A DNA stretch of 64,000 nucleotides from Gammaproteobacteria bacterium (GCA_028281365.1 JANQJZ010000048.1:1-64000), one strand, 5' to 3'. Shown: positions 7,351-19,070, counted from the first letter of the stretch. Notes: generated by a model from the sequence alone, not told the origin. Numbers and translations: made by a program.

Positions 7351-10203
7351 ATGAAAAACACGGTTCCATCGTGCTTATATAGTGGAAATGCATGGTTTGT
7401 TGAAGAGTTATATGAATCATATTTAAATAAGCCGGAAAGTATTGATCCTGAGTGGCGTGATTACTTTGATTCACTCCAGGATGGAACATCAACCAAGGAT
7501 GTCCCGCATGCGCCTATCCAACAGGCCTATGCAAATGCTGCAAAACATCGTTCTCAAGGACTTACTGTCCAGGCTCCGGCAGCAGATGCTATCTCCCATC
7601 AAAAACAGGCCGCTGTTCTTCGTTTGATCAATGCACACCGTTTTAATGGTCATCGCCAGGCCAATCTTGATCCGTTAAAACAATATCAACGTCCGGAAAT
7701 GCAGGAATTGGAGCCGGCATTTCACGGATTAACTGAAGAAGATATGGATAGTACTTTTAATACGGGTTCATTATTTGCACCTGATGAAATCACATTACGT
7801 GAAATTATCCACATTATAAAAACCACTTACTGTGGTTGTATTGGTGCCGAATACATGCACATCAATGAAACCGAACAAAAACGGTGGCTACAAAAACGAC
7901 TGGAAGAACCTTTATCAACTCCGGATTACGATAACGAAAAACGTATTCGAATTCTGGATCGCGTTATCGACTCTAATGCACTGGAAGAGTATCTACACAA
8001 AAAATACGTTGGCCAAAAAAGATTTTCACTCGAAGGCGGTGAATCATTGATCCCTGCGCTTGATGAAATTGTCCAGTCGGGCGGTATGCAGGATATTAAA
8101 GAGATTGTTATTGGTATGGCACACCGTGGTCGATTAAATGTCCTGGTCAATATCATAGGTAAAAAACCCAGTGAATTATTTGATGAGTTTGAAGGTAAAA
8201 CAATTGATACCTTAACAGGCTCCGGTGACGTGAAATATCACATGGGATATTCTTCTGATATAAGTACGCCCGGTGGCAGTGTTCACCTGACGATGGCCTT
8301 TAACCCGTCTCACCTTGAGATTATCGATCCCGTCGTTGAAGGATCGGTCCGAGCAAGACAGGACAGGCGTGCTGACTTTGCACATAATGAAGTACTACCC
8401 ATATTAATCCATGGTGACGCCGCTTTTGCCGGCCAGGGTGTCATAATGGAAACCTTTAATCTCTCACAAACGCGTGGCTATACCACGGGTGGGACAGTAC
8501 ATATCATCGTTAACAACCAGATTGGTTTTACCACAAGTGATCCTCTTGATTCGCGCTCATCACTTTACTGTACCGATGTCGCGAAGATGGTCCAGGCACC
8601 TATTTTCCATGTGAATGGCGATAATCCTGAAGCTGTTGTCTTTGCAACCAAGATAGCACTTGATTTCAGGATGGAATTTAACAAAGACGTTGTTATCGAC
8701 ATGGTCTGTTTTCGTAAGCATGGCCACAGCGAAGCAGACGAACCGATGGCCACGCAACCCATCATGTATCAACAAGTCAGAAAACATCCAGGTGTACGAA
8801 AGCTACATACTGATAAATTAATTGCCGAAGGCATTATTACCCAGGAAGGAGCTGATGCCATCGCGAATGAATATATTGATTCATTGGAAAGCAATATGGG
8901 TGTTGCCGGTGCGCATGCCGAACACTCCAATCCGAAATTTTTGATCGATTATTCACGTTTTACCGGAACCGAATGGACACACGACACCGACACGACAATT
9001 AGTGAAAGTTCTGTCTCTAAATTAACGGAAGCCATAACAACTATTCCTGATGAATTCGAATTAAACCCTGCGGTTGATAAAATTATTGAATCACGCAAGA
9101 AAATGGGCACTGGTGAAATGTTAATGGATTGGGGCTATGCGGAAACGATGGCCTATGCATCACTGATAGACGCCGGTTATCCCATACGTATCTCCGGACA
9201 AGACAGTGGCAGGGGTACCTTTTTTCATCGACATGCAGTAATCCATAATATGAAAGACGGTAGAACACACTTACCACTACAGCATATCAAGCAGGGACAA
9301 CCGAGTTTTCTGGTTATCAACTCGACCCTTTCAGAAGAAGCCGTGCTTGCTTATGAATATGGATATAGTAGTGCAGAACCGAATTCTCTGGTGTTATGGG
9401 AAGCGCAGTTTGGTGACTTTGCCAATGGTGCACAGGTTGTCTTTGATCAGTTTATCAGTTCTTGTGAAGCCAAGTGGGGACGCTATTGCGGTTTAATCGT
9501 TTTCTTACCGCATAGTTATGATGGACAGGGTCCTGAACACTCATCAGCAAGACTAGAGCGCTATCTGCAACTTTGTGCCGAACAAAATATGCAGGTTTGT
9601 TTCCCCAGCACTGCAGCACAGATGTTTCATATGTTACGCCGACAAATTTTACGTCCTTATCGTAAACCACTTATTATAATGAGTCCTAAAAGTTTATTGA
9701 GGAGAAAGTTGTCCACATCACCGGTTGATGAATTGATTAACGGACGTTTTCAGACTGTCATCGATGAAATTGATGAACTGGATAAAGAAGGAATAACAAG
9801 ATTACTGGTATGCAGTGGCAAAGTTTATTTTGATCTCCTTGAACAACGTCGTGAAAACAATATTACGAATATCGCTATTATGCGGGTTGAGCAACTGTTT
9901 CCATTTCCAAGAGATGAAGTAAAAGCTATAGTCCATTCTTACCCTAACCTTAAAGAAGTCGTTTGGGTCCAGGAAGAACCAAAAAACCAGGGTAGCTGGT
10001 ATTACATGCAATCAAGAGGAACCATGATAGGTTGCCTGAGTGATCATCATACCTTTGGTTACGCCGGACGTTTCTATTCCGCATCGCCGGCGACTGGATT
10101 GATGCCAATACATCTTGCCCAACAAAAAGAATTGGTCTCAGATGCATTACAACTTGATAAACTTGAAGTAACGACCCATAAGAAACGTAGTACTGCTAAT
10201 TAA
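7351..10203 (+). CDS. sucA: 2-oxoglutarate dehydrogenase E1 component
   Basis: The thiamine-diphosphate decarboxylase subunit of the 2-oxoglutarate dehydrogenase complex; 950 residues, full length. Visible are the N-terminal FVEELYESYLNKPESID segment that tethers E1 to E2, GMAHRGRLNVL, the GDAAFAGQG substrate region, a ThDP-binding GHSEADEP segment, and the C-terminal transketolase-like domain (GRGTFFHRHAV, QPSFLVINSTLSEEA, WEAQFGDFANGAQ). AAGGAA precedes the ATG. It starts a sucA-sucB-lpdA operon and shares a 310-base divergent promoter region with gltA. Confidence 0.97.
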   Translation: MKNTVPSCLYSGNAWFVEELYESYLNKPESIDPEWRDYFDSLQDGTSTKDVPHAPIQQAYANAAKHRSQGLTVQAPAADAISHQKQAAVLRLINAHRFNGHRQANLDPLKQYQRPEMQELEPAFHGLTEEDMDSTFNTGSLFAPDEITLREIIHIIKTTYCGCIGAEYMHINETEQKRWLQKRLEEPLSTPDYDNEKRIRILDRVIDSNALEEYLHKKYVGQKRFSLEGGESLIPALDEIVQSGGMQDIKEIVIGMAHRGRLNVLVNIIGKKPSELFDEFEGKTIDTLTGSGDVKYHMGYSSDISTPGGSVHLTMAFNPSHLEIIDPVVEGSVRARQDRRADFAHNEVLPILIHGDAAFAGQGVIMETFNLSQTRGYTTGGTVHIIVNNQIGFTTSDPLDSRSSLYCTDVAKMVQAPIFHVNGDNPEAVVFATKIALDFRMEFNKDVVIDMVCFRKHGHSEADEPMATQPIMYQQVRKHPGVRKLHTDKLIAEGIITQEGADAIANEYIDSLESNMGVAGAHAEHSNPKFLIDYSRFTGTEWTHDTDTTISESSVSKLTEAITTIPDEFELNPAVDKIIESRKKMGTGEMLMDWGYAETMAYASLIDAGYPIRISGQDSGRGTFFHRHAVIHNMKDGRTHLPLQHIKQGQPSFLVINSTLSEEAVLAYEYGYSSAEPNSLVLWEAQFGDFANGAQVVFDQFISSCEAKWGRYCGLIVFLPHSYDGQGPEHSSARLERYLQLCAEQNMQVCFPSTAAQMFHMLRRQILRPYRKPLIIMSPKSLLRRKLSTSPVDELINGRFQTVIDEIDELDKEGITRLLVCSGKVYFDLLEQRRENNITNIAIMRVEQLFPFPRDEVKAIVHSYPNLKEVVWVQEEPKNQGSWYYMQSRGTMIGCLSDHHTFGYAGRFYSASPATGLMPIHLAQQKELVSDALQLDKLEVTTHKKRSTAN

Positions 10204-10218
10204 ATTAAGGAGAAGATC

Positions 10219-11538
10219 GTGCTGGTTGATATTAAAGTCCCTGTATTAGCGGAATCAGTTGCTGAAGCAACATTAATGACCTGGCAGAAACGTACAGGAG
10301 ATTCGGTAAAACGCGGTGATAACCTGATTGATATTGAAACCGACAAGGTCACTCTTGAGGTCTCTGCATTAAATGATGGCGTGATTTCTGAAATTCTAAA
10401 AGAAGATGGCGAGATCGTGCAAAGTGATGAAGTAATAGCACGAATTGATACAGAAGCAACTGCAGAAACAGCCGCACCGGAAAATCCGGAAGCAGCACCG
10501 GAACAACAATCACTCCCGGAAATGGATACCAAAGCTGAAGAAATAGCGGAGCAAGATTTACCTAAATTAAGTCCTGCGGTCAGGAACCTGTTAGAAGAAC
10601 ATCAACTGGATGCAGGCGAGATAATAGCTAAATCGGATCGTATCACTAAAGAAGATGTACTTCGTCATATTGAAGGAAAGGCACCGATTCAGGCAACTGC
10701 ACCTTCAGAAGATAAAGCTGCCGAACCAGCTCCACCTGCAAGTGCTCCGGAACCAAGCCCGGCGCCTGCAAAAACGGAATCGAACAAAAACCTGACTGAA
10801 TCTGTCGCGGTACCTGTTTTAACCAGTAGTACAGGTAACAGGCCGGAAGAAAAAGTCCCGATGACACGTTTGCGCAAACGTGCAGCCGAGCGGTTACTCA
10901 ATGCACAACATGAAAATGCAATACTGACGACCTTTAATGAAGTCAATATGCAGCCTGTTATGGATATCAGAAGTAAATACAAAGACGAGTTTGAAAAAAC
11001 ACACGGTATTAAACTGGGCTTTATGTCATTCTTTACCCGGGCTGCGGTTGAAGCATTAAAAAAATTCCCGGTAATTAATGCATCAGTTGATGGTGATAAC
11101 ATCCTTTACCACGGTTACTTTGATATCGGTATTGCTGTTAGCTCTCCTCGTGGACTTGTTGTTCCTATTGTGCGTAATGCGGACATGCTGCCGTTAGCAG
11201 AGATAGAAGCACAAATACGTTCCTATGGTGAAAAAGCCCGTGATGGTAAATTAACGATTGATGATTTAACCGGTGGGACATTTACCATCACCAATGGTGG
11301 TGTTTTTGGATCATTATTGTCTACACCAATAATTAATCCACCACAAAGTGCGATATTAGGTATGCATGCGATAAATCAAAGACCAATGGCTGAGAATGGT
11401 GAAGTTGTAATCAGACCGATGATGTATCTGGCATTGTCCTATGATCATCGCATTATTGATGGTCGTGAAGCTGTACAATTCCTGGTTTCAATTAAACAAC
11501 AACTGGAAGATCCGTCTCGACTTCTATTACAGCTTTAA
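10219..11538 (+). CDS. sucB: Dihydrolipoyl succinyltransferase, E2 of the 2-oxoglutarate dehydrogenase complex
   Basis: 439 residues. The N-terminal lipoyl domain has its lipoylated lysine at K43 (ETDKVTLEV); a Pro/Ala/Glu-rich linker follows (about 85-105), then the E1/E3-binding domain ([11 protein letters not shown]), a second Pro/Ala linker and the catalytic CoA acyltransferase domain with [12 protein letters not shown]. It starts with GTG, with AAGGAGA six bases upstream, 15 bases after sucA, so it is translated from the same operon. Confidence 0.97.
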   Translation: MLVDIKVPVLAESVAEATLMTWQKRTGDSVKRGDNLIDIETDKVTLEVSALNDGVISEILKEDGEIVQSDEVIARIDTEATAETAAPENPEAAPEQQSLPEMDTKAEEIAEQDLPKLSPAVRNLLEEHQLDAGEIIAKSDRITKEDVLRHIEGKAPIQATAPSEDKAAEPAPPASAPEPSPAPAKTESNKNLTESVAVPVLTSSTGNRPEEKVPMTRLRKRAAERLLNAQHENAILTTFNEVNMQPVMDIRSKYKDEFEKTHGIKLGFMSFFTRAAVEALKKFPVINASVDGDNILYHGYFDIGIAVSSPRGLVVPIVRNADMLPLAEIEAQIRSYGEKARDGKLTIDDLTGGTFTITNGGVFGSLLSTPIINPPQSAILGMHAINQRPMAENGEVVIRPMMYLALSYDHRIIDGREAVQFLVSIKQQLEDPSRLLLQL

Positions 11539-11541
11539 CTG

Positions 11542-11627
11542 AACGTGAAAAGTGAAGTGTGAAATGTATCTGAATTTCAAAAATAGGGCTTTGAATATCG
11601 TTTCACCTTTCACGTTTAACATTTCAC
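11542..11627. repeat. GTGAAA-type inverted repeat between sucB and lpdA
   Basis: The left arm AACGTGAAAAGTGAA and the complement of the right arm (TTTCACCTTTCACGTT) agree at all but one position, and GTGAAATG recurs beside each arm. This can form a long hairpin within the suc operon. It looks like a dispersed intergenic repeat; there is no T-run to make it an intrinsic terminator. Confidence 0.5.
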
Positions 11628-11686
11628 AGTGAAAGACAACTAAAGTTTTTTTACGAGAAATTATATAAATATTTCAGGTATCCTAA

Positions 11687-13114
<1,428 letters not shown>

Positions 13115-13140
13115 AAAAAAGACACATCCTTGTGTTAAGT

Positions 13141-13178
13141 ATTTAGTGTTTTACAAGAGGAGGTTAAATACACTAAAT
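13141..13178. other. Inverted repeat downstream of lpdA
   Basis: ATTTAGTGT (13141-13149) and ACACTAAAT (13170-13178) form a perfect nine-base stem around a 20-base loop containing GAGGAGG. There is no clear T-run, so a role as terminator of the suc operon is only possible. Confidence 0.35.
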
Positions 13179-13299
13179 GGAGATTTATTTATTTATTTCA
13201 CTAGAAATTGAATCTCTAGCTACATCCCAAGTTATTTTCCTAATACGCCATAAGATAGAATCCACACATTTAGTTTACAATAGTAATTTTGTTGATATA

Positions 13300-13320
13300 T
13301 TGTTTCAAATAAAGAAACAA
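13300..13320. promoter_or_regulatory. Palindrome just upstream of the LysR-type regulator gene
   Basis: TTGTTTC, seven AT-rich bases, GAAACAA: perfect seven-base arms ending 15 bases before the regulator's ATG. LysR-type proteins often repress their own gene from such sites, so this is a reasonable autoregulatory operator candidate, though operators of LysR proteins usually contain T-N11-A and binding is not shown. Confidence 0.4.
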
Positions 13321-13335
13321 TAGTGGTATTAATCA

Positions 13336-14247
13336 ATGGACAAAATTATGGGAATGCGGGTTTTTTCTGCGGTTGCCAGACATGGGAGTTTCTCTGAAGC
13401 TGCAAAAAAATTATCGATCTCTAAAGCCATGGCTTCAAAACATGTGCTTAATCTGGAAAACTCGCTTGGTGTCAGATTATTCAACCGTACAACCAGGAAA
13501 CTTAATCTCACCGAAGTCGGTCATGCCTATTTCGACAAGGTAGATTCCATCCTGACAGATATTGACGAAACTGAATCAGCAATTAGCCAACTAAACTCTG
13601 AACCAAAAGGAAAGTTGAAGATAATGGCGCAACCTTCATTCGGTGCATTTCATTTATCGCGTGCGGTTTCTCTGTATCTCAATAAATACCCGGATGTAAC
13701 TACAGAGATTGAATTGAGTAATCGCTTGCCGGACCTTGTCGAGGATGGAATCGATCTCGCGTTTTACGTCGGTGAGCTGGGTGATTCAATGTTTATTGCA
13801 CGTAAAATCGCATCAGCGCGCAGAGTCGTCTGCGCTTCTCCACAATATTTAAAAGAGCACGGTATACCTAAAAATCCCGGGGATCTGGAACAACACAACT
13901 GTTTAATCTATTCACCGAGATCAAGTGTACAGGCGTGGGAATTCATCGATAAAGAAAAACGAAAATTAAACTGTAAGGTTTCCGGAGATATTCAGTGTAA
14001 TGACGGTGATGCACTTCGTATCGCTGCTATCCAGGGTTGTGGTATAACGCAATTGCCCACCTATATTGTCGGTCTTGATATACAATCCGGGCGTTTGAAT
14101 GCATTATTAGAAGACTATGAACCGGAGAGGCTACCTGTTTTTGCCATATATAGTCACCGTAAGTATCTGTCTGCAAAAATACAAACGTTTATCGATTTTA
14201 TGTATGAGCTTTATCAACCTGAAGCCTACTGGAATAAATGGACCTGA
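13336..14247 (+). CDS. LysR-family transcriptional regulator
   Basis: 303 residues with the classical N-terminal winged helix-turn-helix (VARHGSFSEAAKKLSISKAMASKHVLNLE split over about residues 12-40; FNRTTRKLNLTEVG follows) and a C-terminal type 2 periplasmic-fold effector domain (about 90-295). The phrase SISKAMASKHV and the VNLS-type pocket resemble the CrgA/DmlR-like subgroup. It lies between lpdA and the pha genes on the same strand; the target genes and inducer cannot be told. Confidence 0.9.
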   Translation: MDKIMGMRVFSAVARHGSFSEAAKKLSISKAMASKHVLNLENSLGVRLFNRTTRKLNLTEVGHAYFDKVDSILTDIDETESAISQLNSEPKGKLKIMAQPSFGAFHLSRAVSLYLNKYPDVTTEIELSNRLPDLVEDGIDLAFYVGELGDSMFIARKIASARRVVCASPQYLKEHGIPKNPGDLEQHNCLIYSPRSSVQAWEFIDKEKRKLNCKVSGDIQCNDGDALRIAAIQGCGITQLPTYIVGLDIQSGRLNALLEDYEPERLPVFAIYSHRKYLSAKIQTFIDFMYELYQPEAYWNKWT

Positions 14248-14319
14248 AATCAGGCCAAAATAAATAATATTTTAAAGGCTAGACATTCTTAATCGTGATC
14301 TGTTAGGATGCGCATCAAA

Positions 14320-14334
14320 TGTTGCACTGCAACA
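14320..14334. promoter_or_regulatory. Candidate PhaR operator upstream of phaA
   Basis: TGTTGCACTGCAACA, a palindrome with perfect seven-base arms around one central base, about 75 bases before phaA. A related sequence overlaps the phasin promoter. PhaR proteins of other bacteria bind TGC/GCA-rich palindromes at phasin and pha promoters, so this site is a good candidate for the PhaR encoded here. Confidence 0.55.
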
Positions 14335-14408
14335 AACAAGAAACACTTCTGTTGCTTTATGAAACAACAGGATATGACAAATAAACGGGATTAACGGAGG
14401 ATAGAAAA

Positions 14409-15590
14409 ATGGCAGATAACGTTGTAATCGTTGCTGCAGCACGTACAGCAATTGGAAATTTTGGGGGTTCTTTAGCTGGTATACCCGCCCATAAACTTGG
14501 TGCAACGGTAATTACAGATGTAATCAAACGCGCAGGCATCAAACCGGAACAAATTGATGAAGTTATCTTTGGTCAGGTTTTAACTGCCGGCACAGGTCAA
14601 AATCCGGCAAGACAAGCTGCAATCGAAGCGGGGCTTTCACATAGCGTGCCTTGTATGACTATCAATAAAGTCTGTGGCAGTGGTTTAAAGACTGTTCATC
14701 TTGCTGCTCAGGCAATCAAATGTGGCGACGCAGACATTATCATTGCCGGCGGACAGGAAAATATGAGTCTGTCTCCACATGTTCTACCTAAATCACGCAA
14801 CGGAACCAAAATGGGTGACTGGAAGATGCAGGATTCAATGATTGTTGATGGTCTATGGGATGCATTTAATAACTATCATATGGGCGTTACTGCAGAAAAC
14901 ATTGCAAAGAAATATGAAATCTCCCGTGAAGAACAGGATGAATTTGCTGCTGCTTCACAAAACAAGGCAGAAGCAGCAATCAATGCCGGCAAGTTCGATG
15001 AAGAAATTGTCCCGGTAGAAATTCCACAACGTAAAGGTGATCCAATCGTCTTCGATAAAGATGAATTTCCAAAGGCAGGTGTAACTGCTGATGGCATTGC
15101 AAAATTACGACCTGCTTTCGACAAGGAAGGCACTGTCACTGCTGCTAACGCATCCGGTTTAAATGACGGTGCTGCTGCAGTTCTGGTTATGTCTGAAGAT
15201 AAAGCCAAAGAATTGGGACTTGAGCCACTTGCAACAATAAAAGCATATTCAAGCGCCGGTGTTGATCCTGCGATCATGGGAACAGGCCCCATCCCGGCAA
15301 GTAAACTCTGTCTGGAAAAAGCGGGTTGGTCAGTCGATGACCTTGACTTGGTTGAGGCCAATGAGGCATTTGCTGCACAGGCTATTTCAGTAAACCGTGA
15401 TGTTGGTTGGGATACCGCTAAAGTTAATGTAAATGGTGGCGCAATTGCGATTGGTCATCCTATCGGTGCATCCGGCTGCCGCGTTCTGGTTACATTACTA
15501 CATGAAATGAAACGTAATGATGCGAAAAAAGGTCTTGCTACGCTCTGTATAGGTGGCGGACAAGGCGTCGCACTAGCCTTAGAGAGGTAA
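14409..15590 (+). CDS. phaA: Acetyl-CoA C-acetyltransferase (beta-ketothiolase)
   Basis: Condenses two acetyl-CoA to acetoacetyl-CoA, first step of polyhydroxybutyrate synthesis. 393 residues, the usual thiolase length. The acyl-carrying cysteine is C89 ([12 protein letters not shown]), the histidine is in [12 protein letters not shown] and the second cysteine in [16 protein letters not shown] precedes the ATG. phaB follows after six bases, so the two are co-translated; the biosynthetic role is inferred from that neighbour. Confidence 0.95.
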   Translation: MADNVVIVAAARTAIGNFGGSLAGIPAHKLGATVITDVIKRAGIKPEQIDEVIFGQVLTAGTGQNPARQAAIEAGLSHSVPCMTINKVCGSGLKTVHLAAQAIKCGDADIIIAGGQENMSLSPHVLPKSRNGTKMGDWKMQDSMIVDGLWDAFNNYHMGVTAENIAKKYEISREEQDEFAAASQNKAEAAINAGKFDEEIVPVEIPQRKGDPIVFDKDEFPKAGVTADGIAKLRPAFDKEGTVTAANASGLNDGAAAVLVMSEDKAKELGLEPLATIKAYSSAGVDPAIMGTGPIPASKLCLEKAGWSVDDLDLVEANEAFAAQAISVNRDVGWDTAKVNVNGGAIAIGHPIGASGCRVLVTLLHEMKRNDAKKGLATLCIGGGQGVALALER

Positions 15591-15596
15591 ACGATT

Positions 15597-16343
15597 ATGT
15601 CTGGAATAGAAGGTAAAGTAGCCCTGGTCACAGGTGGAACAGGTGGTATTGGTGCAGCGATCTGTATTGAATTAGCCAAGGCCGGTGCCAAAGTTGCAAC
15701 TAATTATCGAAACCAGGAAAAAGCTGAAAAGTGGCAAGCCGAAGTAAAAGAACAGGGATTTGGTATAAAGATCTACCAAGCTGATGTCTCTGATTATGGC
15801 GCTTGTGAAAAGATGGTTGCTAAAGTTACATCTGATTTAGGTCCTGTTGATATCCTGGTAAATAATGCCGGTATAACCAAAGATGGTATGTTCAAAAAAA
15901 TGACCAAGGATAAATGGGATGCGGTTATGAACATCAATCTGGACAGTCTGTTTAATGTCACCAAGCATGTAGTTGAAGGGATGACGGAACGTGGTTGGGG
16001 AAGGATCGTGAACATATCCTCAATTAATGGACAAAAAGGCCAACTCGGGCAGACAAATTATTCAACTTCCAAGGCTGGCATGCATGGCTTTACTATGTCA
16101 CTGGCTCAGGAAGTTGCCCGAAAAGGTGTGACAGTCAATACGGTTTCCCCCGGTTATATTGCGACAGAAATGGTCATGGCGGTCCCTGAGGATATACGTA
16201 ACCAGATCATTGCTGGTATCCCTGTTAATCGATTGGGTACGCCTGAAGAAATTGCCGCTTTAGTCGGCTTCCTGTGCTCAGAAAATGCAGGTTTCACTAC
16301 CGGTGCAGACTTTGCAATGAATGGCGGACAGCATATGATGTAG
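15597..16343 (+). CDS. phaB: Acetoacetyl-CoA reductase
   Basis: NADPH-dependent short-chain dehydrogenase of 248 residues that makes (R)-3-hydroxybutyryl-CoA, the monomer for the polymer. The cofactor motif TGGTGGIGAAI begins near residue 11, the NNAG motif is present, and the catalytic serine, tyrosine and lysine are in NISSINGQKGQ and YSTSKAG. NYRNQEKAEKW after the second strand fits PhaB rather than FabG. It sits six bases after phaA. Confidence 0.94.
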   Translation: MSGIEGKVALVTGGTGGIGAAICIELAKAGAKVATNYRNQEKAEKWQAEVKEQGFGIKIYQADVSDYGACEKMVAKVTSDLGPVDILVNNAGITKDGMFKKMTKDKWDAVMNINLDSLFNVTKHVVEGMTERGWGRIVNISSINGQKGQLGQTNYSTSKAGMHGFTMSLAQEVARKGVTVNTVSPGYIATEMVMAVPEDIRNQIIAGIPVNRLGTPEEIAALVGFLCSENAGFTTGADFAMNGGQHMM

Positions 16344-16411
16344 TGCTGTGGTTCGGCATTTAGCGTTATACTAGGTGCTGAACCAGTCCTGATTTTATGC
16401 TGGGAGAAAAA

Positions 16412-16891
16412 ATGGAAGACAAACGAATAATCAAGAAATACCCAAATCGTCGTCTTTACGACACGCAGGAAAGTAAATACATCACTCTTGAGGACATCAA
16501 GAAACTGGTACTGGCTAACGAAGAGTTCATCGTAAAGGATGTAAAATCCGAGGAAGACTTAACCAGAACCATCTTATTGCAAATTATCATCGAACAGGAA
16601 GATGATGGTGAGCCCTTGTTTTCAGCACAGGCACTGGCGCACATTATTCGTTTTTACGGTGATTCGGTACAATCCGTTGCCGGTGATTATTTACAAAAAA
16701 GCATCGACCTTTTTGTTTCTCAACAAAAACAATTACAGGAACAACTCCAATCTGCAGTATCTACCAACCCTCTAACAGCCATGGCTGAATTGACGGAAAA
16801 GAATCTGGAAACATGGAAATCCATGCAAGAGAGTTTTTTCAATGCCGCTATGAAATCTTCAACGATGGGTAGTGAAGACAAAGAAAAATAA
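16412..16891 (+). CDS. phaR: PhaR, polyhydroxyalkanoate synthesis repressor
   Basis: About 159 residues. The N-terminal PHB/PHA accumulation DNA-binding domain (RIIKKYPNRRLYDT, then YITLEDIKKLV) is unmistakable and is followed by the PHB accumulation regulatory domain. PhaR binds phasin promoters and is released when it adsorbs to nascent polymer granules. The ATG at 16412 is chosen because GGGAG lies six bases upstream; an in-frame ATG at 16397 lacks a ribosome site. It follows phaB by 68 bases and precedes the phasin gene. Confidence 0.95.
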   Translation: MEDKRIIKKYPNRRLYDTQESKYITLEDIKKLVLANEEFIVKDVKSEEDLTRTILLQIIIEQEDDGEPLFSAQALAHIIRFYGDSVQSVAGDYLQKSIDLFVSQQKQLQEQLQSAVSTNPLTAMAELTEKNLETWKSMQESFFNAAMKSSTMGSEDKEK

Positions 16892-16984
16892 TTTTTTTAC
16901 TGAAAACTGTTCAGGAAAAACTTTTTTTAGTTTTTATTCAATAAGTTACATAAATATATCAATTATTTTTCTTGTTCTAATTAG

Positions 16985-17013
16985 TTGACAAACCCCTATT
17001 TTCAGCTTATGCT
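16985..17013 (+). promoter_or_regulatory. Sigma-70 promoter of the phasin gene
   Basis: TTGACA (16985-16990), a 17-base spacer, and TATGCT (17008-17013): a near-consensus sigma-70 promoter 72 bases before the phasin start. The predicted start of transcription falls directly at the TGC/GCA-rich operator candidate. Confidence 0.7.
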
Positions 17014-17040
17014 GCATTGCAATATTGTTGCGCTGCACAA
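17011..17040. promoter_or_regulatory. Candidate PhaR operator at the phasin promoter
   Basis: Contains GCTGCATTGCAAT followed by TTGTTGCGCTGCACAA, two TGC/GCA-rich half-palindromic units; the second resembles the perfect palindrome upstream of phaA. Overlap with the end of the -10 box and the expected transcription start fits repression by PhaR in the absence of polymer. Confidence 0.55.
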
Positions 17041-17084
17041 TGACTAGCGCGAAATTTACAAAGCCCTTTACAGGAGAATGACAA

Positions 17085-17447
17085 ATGAACAAAGACATTG
17101 CTGAAAATTTAAACAAGTTTGGTAAAGCTTCATACGATGCAACCAAAGAGCTTTATGAGATCAATCTGAAAATCGCCGGCCAAATGTATGATCAACAGTT
17201 GGCTTTTTTCAATCTTTCTTTTGAATATGCAACAGCAACTATGGAATTAATTGGTAACTCAAAAGGTTACAACGATATCGTTTCCGGACAAACCGCACTA
17301 ATCAGTGATGCAAGTGAAAAGGTACAAGGTATTGCCAGAAACACTGTTGACATCATGAATGAATCAAAAGATGAAGTCAGTGCCTGGGTCGAAAAGGGTG
17401 TTGAAGATGCTGCTGCTATCGTCCCTTTTGCACAAAAGAGTGCTTAA
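17085..17447 (+). CDS. Phasin family protein
   Basis: A 120-residue, fully helical, amphipathic protein with the phasin-type pattern (LNKFGKASYDATKELYEINLKIAGQ, in two stretches from residue 9; later VQGIARNTVDIM). Phasins coat polyhydroxyalkanoate granules and control their size. Its own near-consensus promoter with a PhaR-like operator, and a strong terminator after it, indicate a separate, highly expressed transcript. Confidence 0.9.
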   Translation: MNKDIAENLNKFGKASYDATKELYEINLKIAGQMYDQQLAFFNLSFEYATATMELIGNSKGYNDIVSGQTALISDASEKVQGIARNTVDIMNESKDEVSAWVEKGVEDAAAIVPFAQKSA

Positions 17448-17498
17448 AACCTGTTTAGACACTAAAGAAAATTTTAAAAGAATTACCCCTGCTTAATT

Positions 17499-17535
17499 CC
17501 ACGGCTCTATTATAAATAGACCGTGGATTTTTTTA
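17499..17535 (+). terminator. Intrinsic terminator of the phasin gene
   Basis: CCACGG...TCTAT, loop, ATAGACCGTGG gives a strong stem (one bulge) ending at 17526, followed by a seven-base T-run. It separates the phasin transcript from convergent purF. Confidence 0.8.
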
Positions 17536-17540
17536 TTGGA

Positions 17541-19055
17541 TTAACGATTTTCAGTAAGATCTGTCAGTCCTTCATCTGCATTCTGTAATTGTTTGGCCGA
17601 ATCATTTCGTAAAGATTCGATTTGTGCAAGATAATCTGCACTGACATCTCCGGTAACATATTCGCCTGTAAAACAGGATGTATCAAAGTTTTCGATCTCT
17701 TCGTTTCCTTTTCTGGCTGAATTGATTAAATCTTCTATATCCTGATAGATTAACCAGTCGGCACCGATAATTTCTGCAACTTCTTCCACAGTACGATCAT
17801 AGGCAATTAACTCTGTTGCCGACGGCATATCAATACCATACACATTCGGATAACGAACCGGTGGTGCAGCAGAGGCAACATAGACTTTGTGTGCTCCAGC
17901 TTCCCGTGCCATTTGTACAATTTCTCTTGAAGTCGTGCCTCTGACAATAGAGTCATCGACCAATAACACATTTTTATCCTTGAACTCCAAATCAATAGCA
18001 TTCAATTTTTGTCGCACTGATTTTTTCCGAATATTTTGTCCCGGCATAATAAATGTACGAGGTATATATCGATTCTTAACAAAGCCTTCACGATATTTAA
18101 CACCAAGCTCATTGGCCAGAGGCAACGCTGCAGTTCGACTGGAGTCCGGTATCGGGATTACAACATCAATATCATGCTCCGGATAAACCCTTAGTATCTT
18201 TTGCGCAAGTAGTTCGCCCATTCGTAAACGTGCTTTATGTACGGAAATCCCGTCGATGATTGAATCTGGTCTTGCTAAATAAACATGCTCAAATATACAA
18301 GGACTATAGTTAGGCTTATCAACACAAAGTTGAGTATGCAGTTCTCCATCAACAGAAATGAATACCGCTTCACCAGGCTCTATATCTCTAAGTAATTCAA
18401 AATCAAGTGCATCGATAGCGACACTCTCGGAAGCAATGATAAATTCTGTACCTATATCGGTTTTACGCTCACCGAAAATAACAGGTCGTATACCATTAGG
18501 GTCACGAAAACCAAGTATCCCTACACCCGTTATCATGGCAACAGCTGCGTATCCACCTTTACATCGTTGATGTAATTTTTTTACTGCCTGAAAAATGTCA
18601 CTACTTTCTAATTCATTTCTATGTTTACCGATCGCATTTAATTCATGCGCCAGAATATTAAGTAATACTTCAGAATCAGAATTGGTGTTCAAATGTCGAA
18701 GATCATCACGCATCAAGTCTTCTTTCAGAACATCTGCATTTGTCAGATTGCCATTATGAGCGAGAGTAATTCCATACGGGGAGTTAACATAAAATGGTTG
18801 TGCCTCTGCAGAAGAAGAACAACCTGCAGTCGGGTAACGAATATGCCCAATACCCATATTACCTTTCAGGTTCAACATATGGCGGGTGTGGAATACATCC
18901 CTGACAAGGCCGTTATCTTTCCTTAAATACAGTTTGCTGCCATCACAAGTGACCATGCCTGCAGCATCCTGTCCGCGATGCTGTAATACTGTCAGGCCAT
19001 CATAGATAGCCTGGTTTACAGGATTTTTAGCAACTAATCCGATTATTCCACACAT
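17541..19055 (-). CDS. purF: Amidophosphoribosyltransferase
   Basis: First committed step of purine synthesis: PRPP plus glutamine to phosphoribosylamine. 504 residues. After removal of the initiator Met the N-terminal Cys2 (CGIIGLV) is the glutaminase nucleophile; the PRPP-binding loop is [14 protein letters not shown]. It ends the purF-distal part of a long minus-strand cluster, 15 bases downstream of cvpA, the same arrangement as in E. coli and Pseudomonas. Confidence 0.97.
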   Translation of the reverse strand: MCGIIGLVAKNPVNQAIYDGLTVLQHRGQDAAGMVTCDGSKLYLRKDNGLVRDVFHTRHMLNLKGNMGIGHIRYPTAGCSSSAEAQPFYVNSPYGITLAHNGNLTNADVLKEDLMRDDLRHLNTNSDSEVLLNILAHELNAIGKHRNELESSDIFQAVKKLHQRCKGGYAAVAMITGVGILGFRDPNGIRPVIFGERKTDIGTEFIIASESVAIDALDFELLRDIEPGEAVFISVDGELHTQLCVDKPNYSPCIFEHVYLARPDSIIDGISVHKARLRMGELLAQKILRVYPEHDIDVVIPIPDSSRTAALPLANELGVKYREGFVKNRYIPRTFIMPGQNIRKKSVRQKLNAIDLEFKDKNVLLVDDSIVRGTTSREIVQMAREAGAHKVYVASAAPPVRYPNVYGIDMPSATELIAYDRTVEEVAEIIGADWLIYQDIEDLINSARKGNEEIENFDTSCFTGEYVTGDVSADYLAQIESLRNDSAKQLQNADEGLTDLTENR

Positions 19056-19070
19056 AAAACTGGCCTATGT

